5,376 nt of DNA from Candidatus Poribacteria bacterium WGA-3G (GTDB lineage Bacteria > Poribacteria > WGA-4E > WGA-3G). Shown here one piece after another: positions 1 through 4,311 of this stretch. The position numbers and the translations under genes are program-made. Below the pieces are notes generated by a model. The model did no database searches. It was not told the DNA's origin and was given only the letters and a program-made list of their open reading frames with translations. The stretch covers positions 1 through 5,376 of the forward strand of contig ASZN01000160.1 of NCBI GenBank assembly GCA_000406005.1, in the 5' to 3' direction. Position 1 is the first letter of the stretch; every line of letters starts with the position of its first letter.

Positions 1-141
1 GGCAAAGGCGGGACGGGGAAAACGACGCTCGCGGTTCACCTGAGCGTCGCTGCAGAACTCTCAGGTGAGAAAAGCATTGTCGTGGACCTCGATCCACAAG
101 GGAGCGTGACAGATTATCGGAAAAGGAACGTCAGGTGGTAG
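1..141 (+). pseudogene. ParA/MinD-family P-loop ATPase, N-terminal fragment (5' end outside window, 3' part lost)
   Basis: Frame 1 opens with GKGGTGKTTLAVHL, the deviant Walker A of ParA/Soj/MinD ATPases, which normally lies about ten residues from the start, so the initiation codon should be just left of the window. IVVDLDPQGSVTD (about 76-114) is the following conserved strand, the Walker A' region. Full family members need some 150-200 further residues (Walker B, adaptor helices); here the frame runs eight codons past D114 and stops at TAG 139-141. Those last codons (YRKRNVRW) are sigma-factor DNA read out of frame, so homology ends near 112-117. ParA proteins drive plasmid or chromosome partitioning and cargo positioning by ATP-dependent dimerisation; this piece cannot do so alone. 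It is probably a deletion remnant; a misassembly is the alternative. Family is firm, pseudogene status less so. Confidence 0.75.
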
Positions 142-308
142 CGTTGAAGTATTTCAAAGACTGCCCACAGATCGACATCTCGCGCCGCTTGTCTGTCTCC
201 GAAGGTCGCGTTTCTCAGTTGTTGAAAAGCGCGCTCTCGAAACTCAAAATAGCCTATTCAAAACTCGGAGGTGATCCGCCTGAAGAACACTATCAGCGAG
301 TTATTTGA
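111..308 (+). pseudogene. C-terminal region 4 of a FliA/SigB-type sigma-70 family factor, 5' truncated
   Basis: In frame 3, codons from 111 to the TGA at 306-308 read RLSEKERQVVALKYFKDC followed by a helix-turn-helix ending SVSEGRVSQLLKSALSKLK. This matches sigma region 4 (4.1 then 4.2), which contacts the -35 element. The VSQL in the recognition helix recalls FliA/WhiG/SigD-type factors more than RpoD. Regions 2 and 3, needed for -10 recognition and core binding, are absent. Upstream the frame is the out-of-frame ParA fragment, with stops at 66-68 and no start codon with a ribosome binding site. A GTG at 135 is in frame but has no SD. The natural C-terminus appears kept, with a short acidic tail. 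It lies directly before an anti-sigma antagonist gene, an arrangement expected of a partner-switching cluster. Region identity is fairly sure; the exact sigma subgroup is not. Confidence 0.72.
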
Positions 309-316
309 AAAAGTAC

Positions 317-345
317 TAAAGTTTTCTCAACAAGATGTATATAAT
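317..345 (+). promoter_or_regulatory. Candidate promoter for the STAS gene
   Basis: A perfect TATAAT is at 340-345, with no good sigma-70 -35 hexamer at 16-18 bp. At 317-324 there is TAAAGTTT, identical to the classical sigma-28 (FliA) -35 box. After a 12-bp spacer comes GTATATAA (337-344), which keeps G and ATAA of GCCGATAA. Either reading puts transcription start near 350 and gives a leader of about 85 nt. The sigma-28 reading is attractive beside a FliA-like sigma remnant, but the region is AT-rich and the match is partial. Confidence 0.35.
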
Positions 346-398
346 AGAGGGAGATTCATTAAAGGCAACACGGCTGTATGAATCTCCGTTGTTCCTAA

Positions 399-432
399 GT
401 TCCTCACAAGGAGAAGTTCCTCACAAGGAGAA
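399..432 (+). repeat. 17-bp tandem duplication carrying two Shine-Dalgarno sequences
   Basis: GTTCCTCACAAGGAGAA occurs twice, perfectly and head to tail (399-415 and 416-432). Each copy has AAGGAG (408-413 and 425-430). The second is 6 nt before ATG 437, ideal spacing; the first has no start codon at a usable distance. A partial third match (GTTCCT at 391-396) lies just upstream. The second AAGGAG decides the STAS start codon. Confidence 0.9.
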
Positions 433-436
433 ACCC

Positions 437-781
437 ATGAAAATGACGACGCATCTCAACAATGGCATTCCGGTTTTACACCCCCACGGTAAAATTGTCG
501 GTTCCGCGGTATCGCAATTGCGAGAGAGACTCGCCTTAGAAATATTAGATGCTGCCGTGCCACGCTTTTTGATCGATTTCGAGCATGTGCAAAAAATAGA
601 TTCTTCTGCGCTCGGCATGCTCGTGAATCTCCAGGTCATCGCCGCACAGATGAACGGGCGTATCGGTATTCTCAACGTTGGCAAACATATTAAGAATATA
701 CTCGTTATCACTCGGCTCGTGAATGTGTTTGAACATTTCGAGGACGAGGACGCGGCGGTTTCAGCATTCACCGGCGACTGA
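437..781 (+). CDS. STAS-domain anti-sigma factor antagonist (SpoIIAA/RsbV-like)
   Basis: The 114-aa product is the size of a stand-alone STAS protein. The centre reads FEHVQKIDSSALGMLV, the DSSGLG signature of SpoIIAA/RsbV; D55-S56-S57 align with D57-S58-S59 of Bacillus SpoIIAA, where S58 is the serine phosphorylated by the cognate anti-sigma kinase. The glycine after the serines is alanine here. The C-terminal half (MNGRIGILNVGKHIKNIL, then an acidic tail) fits the second half of the fold. In the family the unphosphorylated protein binds the anti-sigma kinase and frees sigma; this is presumed here. Start 437 is chosen for AAGGAG at 6 nt; the in-frame ATG at 335 has no SD and would add 34 unrelated residues. 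No RsbW-type kinase is adjacent, and the preceding sigma gene is truncated, so its partner must be elsewhere. Confidence 0.88.
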   Translation: MKMTTHLNNGIPVLHPHGKIVGSAVSQLRERLALEILDAAVPRFLIDFEHVQKIDSSALGMLVNLQVIAAQMNGRIGILNVGKHIKNILVITRLVNVFEHFEDEDAAVSAFTGD

Positions 782-798
782 GAACGGCGTATGACAGC

Positions 799-852
799 GC
801 TGGTTTCTATCATAGCAGATGACACGTTTTCTGTGTTAGAATAGAGACCAGC
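799..852. other. Long stem-loop just downstream of the STAS gene
   Basis: GCTGGTTTCTAT (799-810) and ATAGAGACCAGC (841-852) pair over 12 bp with one T-G wobble, enclosing a 30-nt loop with a short ACAC/GTGT inner stem. It begins 17 nt after the STAS stop. No T-run follows on either strand, so it is not a standard intrinsic terminator. It could protect the mRNA 3' end or be the two ends of a tiny palindromic element. Confidence 0.55.
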
Positions 853-906
853 ACCCATCAGGACCCCGGTTTAGAAACAACAACCGCCGCAGCCCCAGGA
901 CGGGTA

Positions 907-981
907 GGTTCGGTTTTGCGGTGTACTGGAAGAAACACCCCAGCAAAAACCCCAGATGCGATCTGCATCGCTAACCGAACC
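907..981. repeat. Inverted-repeat element in the STAS-PhyH intergenic region
   Basis: GGTTCGGTT (907-915) is matched by AACCGAACC (973-981), with GCG/CGC pairing just inside it (918-920 and 969-971). Within the right half, GATGC (955-959) and GCATC (965-969) form a second small hairpin. The 782-1059 stretch has no credible gene; this element and the stem-loop at 799-852 are all I can see in it. It looks like a short dispersed palindromic repeat, but only one copy is in the window, so its repetitive nature is inferred. Confidence 0.45.
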
Positions 982-1059
982 GGATTCTACGCGTAAATAT
1001 TGAAGACTTCAAACATCTTCAGTCCTGTAGGGGACGGCATTTTTATAGCATCGTATCTA

Positions 1060-2469
1060 CTAATACGGTGTTCCGCGTGTTGTTAAAGCACACCATCGCG
1101 AAGTAAACAGGTGATTGAAGAGTGCGTCTTGTGCCTCTGCGGTCTTGATTTGCTTTAGTGCCAACGCGGCGTGGAAACGGACATATCGGTTTTCATCTTC
1201 GAGCTGCGCGACAAGCGTAGGCATCGCCGGTTCAGCGAGTGCACCCAATTTCGCTAAGGCGCGGGCAGCGTTATCGCGAACAGGAGGATAGGCATCGCTC
1301 AACCCGGTTGCCAGGACCTCCACAGTCTCAGATAAATCCATCTCGTCAGATACCAATTGTCCAATGAGTCCCAATCCCTCTGTGGCGTGTCGTCGTACCG
1401 ATTCGGAGGAGTCTTGCGCGGCATGTGTCAACGCGGGGAGTGCTTCTTGCGCGGCTTTTCCCATATCCGCTAAGGTATACGCCGCGGTGCCACGGACGGA
1501 ATCATTTGTCGCCTGTAATGCGTCAATGAGTGTTGGAACAGCGGGTGCGCCGGTGAGGCTTAACGCGTATCCTGCATAGTTACGGATGGTATCAGATGTG
1601 CCGTGTAACGCCTGCTTCAAGGTAGGCACGGCAGCGGCACCAACCCTTCCCAAACGATACGCAGCATTGAGTCGATCCCTTTCATTCTCGCTATCCAAGG
1701 CTCCGATGAGGGTATCCACCGTAGGAGGGGTTTGTAACCGCGATCCGTTAGCAGGGTTTCCGTTCTGTTTCCCGTAATACCAGTCCCATAACGATTCCCA
1801 CATTTCTGGATGCTCAGGTGCTTCGCCGTTGTGCCAGTCGGTGGTATCGCTATTCCATGACGGTGTTTGTGGCTCATCCAGCCGGGAGAAGAGGAATTTC
1901 ACCATGTACCGTTTCTTGTCGCTCCGATTTGGGGTTGCACGGTGCCATAGGTCGTAGTGGACGATTGTCACCGTGCCTGCCTCACCACAGAGTGAGAGAT
2001 CAGGCTGCTCGTGTGCGCTTTCGCCGGTTTCATAATACTGTGAACCCGGTAGCACGGCGGTCGGTCCCATGTCCTCTATGACATCTTGTGGATAGTAGAA
2101 CGCCATTGTCCAGCGGCAGCGGTGCCGCCGGATCTGCTCATCGCCTTCGTAAGTATCCTTGTGGAAACCTTGTCCGTCACTTCCTTCAGGGTTGTAGTGG
2201 CAGTAGCGGTGTGGATGCATGACGTAGTCCGGACCGAGTACGCCTTGCATCGCGCCGTGGACGATAGGATGGTCAAAAACCTCCTGCATCTCAGGGATGA
2301 GTGGCAGGACATTGTTGCCTAAGTTACCGGTTTGTTCAAACATTGCGTCGAGTTGTTCATAGATGTTCTGATGAAAACTCGGCGGGAGATCGGGCTTTAC
2401 TTTGATATAGCCGTTGATGATGAAATCCCGCATCTGTTCATCGGTGAGTTGCAGTGCTGGTCTGCTCAT
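1060..2469 (-). CDS. PhyH-family Fe(II)/2-oxoglutarate dioxygenase with C-terminal HEAT repeats
   Basis: The 469-aa product has two parts. Residues about 8-235 are a phytanoyl-CoA dioxygenase (PhyH) fold. H103-x-D105 in GFHKDTYEG and H176 in HYDLWHRATPNRS form the 2-His-1-carboxylate iron site. R187, eleven residues after H176, is placed like the 2-oxoglutarate-binding arginine of human PhyH. Residues about 250-450 are roughly six HEAT/PBS-lyase-like repeats (VPTLIDALQ..., then ...VRGTAAYTLADMG), likely a curved docking surface. The family hydroxylates small molecules with O2 and 2-oxoglutarate; the substrate cannot be told here, and many bacterial members do not act on phytanoyl-CoA. No signal peptide, so cytoplasmic. 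The ATG has GGAGG 8 nt upstream. The C-terminus (about 455-469, SRWCALTTRGTPY) is not a HEAT unit. It is a lone gene on its strand, with a MITE just upstream. Confidence 0.92.
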   Translation of the reverse strand: MSRPALQLTDEQMRDFIINGYIKVKPDLPPSFHQNIYEQLDAMFEQTGNLGNNVLPLIPEMQEVFDHPIVHGAMQGVLGPDYVMHPHRYCHYNPEGSDGQGFHKDTYEGDEQIRRHRCRWTMAFYYPQDVIEDMGPTAVLPGSQYYETGESAHEQPDLSLCGEAGTVTIVHYDLWHRATPNRSDKKRYMVKFLFSRLDEPQTPSWNSDTTDWHNGEAPEHPEMWESLWDWYYGKQNGNPANGSRLQTPPTVDTLIGALDSENERDRLNAAYRLGRVGAAAVPTLKQALHGTSDTIRNYAGYALSLTGAPAVPTLIDALQATNDSVRGTAAYTLADMGKAAQEALPALTHAAQDSSESVRRHATEGLGLIGQLVSDEMDLSETVEVLATGLSDAYPPVRDNAARALAKLGALAEPAMPTLVAQLEDENRYVRFHAALALKQIKTAEAQDALFNHLFTSRWCALTTRGTPY

Positions 2470-2476
2470 TTCGGTG

Positions 2477-2483
2477 CCCTCCG
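2477..2483 (-). promoter_or_regulatory. Ribosome binding site of the PhyH-HEAT gene
   Basis: On the minus strand CGGAGGG ends 7 nt before the ATG at 2467-2469. It is a strong SD and supports this start over any downstream methionine. Confidence 0.8.
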
Positions 2484-2511
2484 TTTACTCTTTTTCCAAT
2501 TCGACTATAAT

Positions 2512-2634
2512 TAGGACTTACGCACTTTTGATGATATGACGCTCCGTTAGCGAGTAAACTCTGAAGAGACCGAGATGTTTTCAGGGCACAGGCTAACAGC
2601 CTATGCTACAAAAGAGCGCGCTGCGTAAGTCCTA
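2512..2634. mobile_element. 123-bp MITE-like element with 13-bp terminal inverted repeats and target duplication
   Basis: The ends are perfect inverted repeats: TAGGACTTACGCA at 2512-2524 and TGCGTAAGTCCTA at 2622-2634. Both flanks carry TATAAT (2506-2511 and 2635-2640), a 6-bp direct repeat as expected of a target-site duplication. The interior (about 97 bp) has no transposase or ORF of note, so it would have to be moved in trans by an IS sharing these ends. It contains a small hairpin (CGCT/AGCG near 2540-2552) and one complete copy of the 24-bp palindromic repeat (2586-2609). It separates the PhyH gene from the 112-aa protein gene. Similar TAGGACTTACGCA ends are, from memory, common on small elements in cyanobacteria and other phyla; I do not assign an IS family. 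Confidence 0.82.
2586..2609. repeat. Single copy of the 24-bp palindromic repeat, inside the MITE
   Basis: Identical over 24 bp to units 1 and 2 of the array at 5269-5373. The core is AGGCT-AAC-AGCCT, a 5-bp stem with a 3-nt loop, flanked by GCA and TGC arms, and the unit ends in TAC. It is followed by a purine-rich heptamer (AAAAGAG), like the spacers of the array. Confidence 0.9.
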
Positions 2635-2683
2635 TATAATAAAACTTCGGCATAGCTTATCTTCTTCCCGAACACTATGTTTG

Positions 2684-3022
2684 TCAGAGGTTTACGATCT
2701 GTTGCTTCAGCGTTTCTATTTCTTTTGTGAGTTCCTCTATTTTTCGGTCTCGCTCGCGGTTGCCACTCTCGCGCAAGGTCAAGATCGCTTGTGGAATAAC
2801 GACAGCGAGAACAATAAGTGCTATCGGTCCAACTATGAGAGTTGTAACGAGTGAAAGCCTTTTATCAACACTCTCATTTTTTATGTTGATATACTCTTTT
2901 ATCCGATCTTCGGACGCTCGGATCTTTGCATCAATTTTCTCGATATCTTCAACAGTTAACTCACCCACAGCGGGCAACACGACTGCACAGCACAATATGA
3001 AGAGCACAAGAATGGTTTTCAT
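2684..3022 (-). CDS. Small exported/membrane coiled-coil protein of unknown function
   Basis: The 112-aa product starts with a signal-like segment (residues 1-20, MKTILVLFILCC then AVG before ELTVEDIEK), with possible cleavage after G20. A charged helical stretch follows (about 22-57), then one hydrophobic segment (about 58-83, LVTTLIVGPIALIVLAVVIP), then a heptad-like charged tail (about 86-112, KIEELTKEIETLKQQI) that should form a coiled coil. The predicted topology is N-terminal half outside and C-terminal coiled coil in the cytoplasm. I know of similar signal-helix-TM-coiled-coil small proteins in Poribacteria-type genomes but no function for them. The start is supported by AAGGAGA 6 nt from the ATG and a separate candidate promoter, so it is probably its own transcription unit although it follows the permeases on the same strand. 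Confidence 0.8.
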   Translation of the reverse strand: MKTILVLFILCCAVVLPAVGELTVEDIEKIDAKIRASEDRIKEYINIKNESVDKRLSLVTTLIVGPIALIVLAVVIPQAILTLRESGNRERDRKIEELTKEIETLKQQIVNL

Positions 3023-3042
3023 AGGTATCTCCTTTTAGAGAT

Positions 3043-3071
3043 AGTTAATCATATTTGTTCTGGCGTGTCAA
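3043..3071 (-). promoter_or_regulatory. Candidate sigma-70 promoter of the 112-aa membrane protein gene
   Basis: The minus strand has a perfect TTGACA (3066-3071). At 17 bp it has TTAACT (3043-3048), a weak -10; a better TATGAT (3048-3053) is only 12 bp away. The start site would lie just before the SD (3028-3034). The -35 is convincing, the -10 is not. Confidence 0.4.
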
Positions 3072-3102
3072 TAACAAAATACTGATAACCAACAACTATT
3101 TC

Positions 3103-4305
3103 TTATTTCTTGACTGCGCCGAATGTAACGCCTCTGAGTAGGTGTCCGCGCATGAGGAAGGTGAAAACAGCGACGGGGATCAGGAAAACAAATGTAGCTG
3201 CGGCGATTTTGCCCCAATCCATGCCAGCGGAACCGGTGGCACTCGTGATTGAGGGTGGCGCAGTAACCGCTCTGCCACCGACTTCCGTGAGAACCAAAGC
3301 AAATGCGAACTCGTTCCACGCTGTGATGAGACAAAATACGGCGGTCGCGGCGATGCCGGTAACAGATTGCGGTAAGATTACCTTTACAAAAGTTTGAAAC
3401 CGAGAATAACCGTCAACGAGCGCGGCATCCTCATACTCCTTCGGGATTTCGTCAATGAATCCCTTCATGAGCCACACCGCGAACGAAACGTTAAAGGTGG
3501 TATAGAGTAGAATTAATCCGAAGTGCGTATCTCGCAATCCGAGTGCGCTATACATCAGATAGATCGGAATGACGACAACGACAGGTGGTAACATACGAGT
3601 GCTAAGGATAAAGAAGAGTAAGTCCTCCTTACCGGCTACGTCAAATCGAGAAAAGGCATAAGCTGCGAGTGTTCCGAGTCCGACAGCGAGAATTGTGCTA
3701 CCGCCACCGATAATAATGCTATTGAGGAGTTGGTAGAAATACTTGGACCCGCCGTTTGCCAATGCGGCACAGATAGCGATTGTTCCGAAGACACTCGGTA
3801 GGACAAGAGTGAATCGAAGTTTCTTCTCGGTTTGCGATGCGATGCCGCCTGTTTTCCTTAAGGGTACGATCAAGAGATAGGCGATAACGGTACAAACTAT
3901 CAGGAGCAGAAAATTGAGCCGGGCATCTGTCTGGAGACGCGTCTGGAGCGGCGGTAGACTGAAGAAACTATAGAGACAGGTTAAAATGAAAATACCGTTC
4001 CACACCAAGCCGAGATAACGCGGCAGCTTCATTTTAGATACGGAGAAGATGCCGAACAGAAGCAGTCCTACAAGCACCTCTGCAAAAAAGAGATATGTTA
4101 CACCCGGCACCCCTTCTGAAGGCATCAGCTTCTGATAGTTCTCCAGCGATACTTTAAAGAAGAACTTTGGAAGTTTCGTGGTAATATCTGCCAAGCCTTT
4201 CAATGACGTTGCCAAAATCCAATAAATCGGGGCGATATAGACAAGTACGGCAACGACAATGAGGGCAAGGATGAGGTAGTGTACAAAGCCTTTCCGATTC
4301 CGCAT
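3103..4305 (-). CDS. ABC importer permease, MalG/UgpE-type, with a four-helix insertion
   Basis: This is an inner-membrane permease of the carbohydrate uptake class (CUT1-like). The signature is the EAA loop EYEDAALVDGYSRFQTFVKV then ILP (290-312), which docks on the ATPase; GTLAAYAFSRF (211-221) and the NSIIIG helix before it are also typical of MalG proteins. The length is 400 aa against the usual 270-300. The excess sits between SLENYQKLM (53-61) and YQLLNSIII (191-199), normally only 10-20 residues apart. Residues about 66-187 add hydrophobic segments near 70-90, 97-118, 130-148 and 164-183. The short loops KMKLPR and LRKTGG...EKKLR are basic and the others are not, so four helices returning to the periplasm fit the positive-inside rule. 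The ATG is 6 nt after the upstream permease stop. Substrate unknown, probably a sugar or related polyol. No frameshift is apparent. Confidence 0.93.
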   Translation of the reverse strand: MRNRKGFVHYLILALIVVAVLVYIAPIYWILATSLKGLADITTKLPKFFFKVSLENYQKLMPSEGVPGVTYLFFAEVLVGLLLFGIFSVSKMKLPRYLGLVWNGIFILTCLYSFFSLPPLQTRLQTDARLNFLLLIVCTVIAYLLIVPLRKTGGIASQTEKKLRFTLVLPSVFGTIAICAALANGGSKYFYQLLNSIIIGGGSTILAVGLGTLAAYAFSRFDVAGKEDLLFFILSTRMLPPVVVVIPIYLMYSALGLRDTHFGLILLYTTFNVSFAVWLMKGFIDEIPKEYEDAALVDGYSRFQTFVKVILPQSVTGIAATAVFCLITAWNEFAFALVLTEVGGRAVTAPPSITSATGSAGMDWGKIAAATFVFLIPVAVFTFLMRGHLLRGVTFGAVKK

Positions 4306-4311
4306 TGTTTT

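Noticed and set aside
135..308. A 57-aa protein starting at GTG 135 from the sigma fragment
   Set aside because: The GTG is a valine codon inside region 4, no SD precedes it, and the preceding residues match the sigma family.
335..436. In-frame ATG at 335 that would lengthen the STAS protein by 34 residues
   Set aside because: No SD precedes it, the ATG overlaps the likely -10 box, and the added residues include the translated 17-bp duplication; ATG 437 has AAGGAG at 6 nt.
421..858. Long open frame antisense to the STAS gene (145 codons)
   Set aside because: It mirrors the real coding frame, its product is low-complexity S/T/I/R-rich, and it crosses the stem-loop; no motif and no RBS.
1000..1020. 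TTGAAGACTTCAA palindrome as a terminator or operator
   Set aside because: There is no loop space for a hairpin, no T-run, and no promoter beside it; short AT-rich palindromes occur by chance.
1364..2322. Several open frames antisense to the PhyH-HEAT gene
   Set aside because: They are shadows of a GC-biased repeated coding sequence and none has an SD or recognisable domain.
2641..2683. Intrinsic terminator after the 112-aa gene (TTCGG/CCGAA followed by GTTTT on the minus strand)
   Set aside because: Only a 5-bp stem with a 17-nt loop and a broken T-tract; too weak to annotate.
2603..2854. Plus-strand open frame starting in the MITE and running into the small membrane protein gene
   Set aside because: It overlaps in antisense a gene with signal peptide, TM and SD; the predicted product has no recognisable feature.
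3745..4110. The extra permease segment as a separate gene or inserted mobile element
   Set aside because: The frame is continuous across both edges, there are no terminal repeats or target duplication, and codon use looks like the rest.
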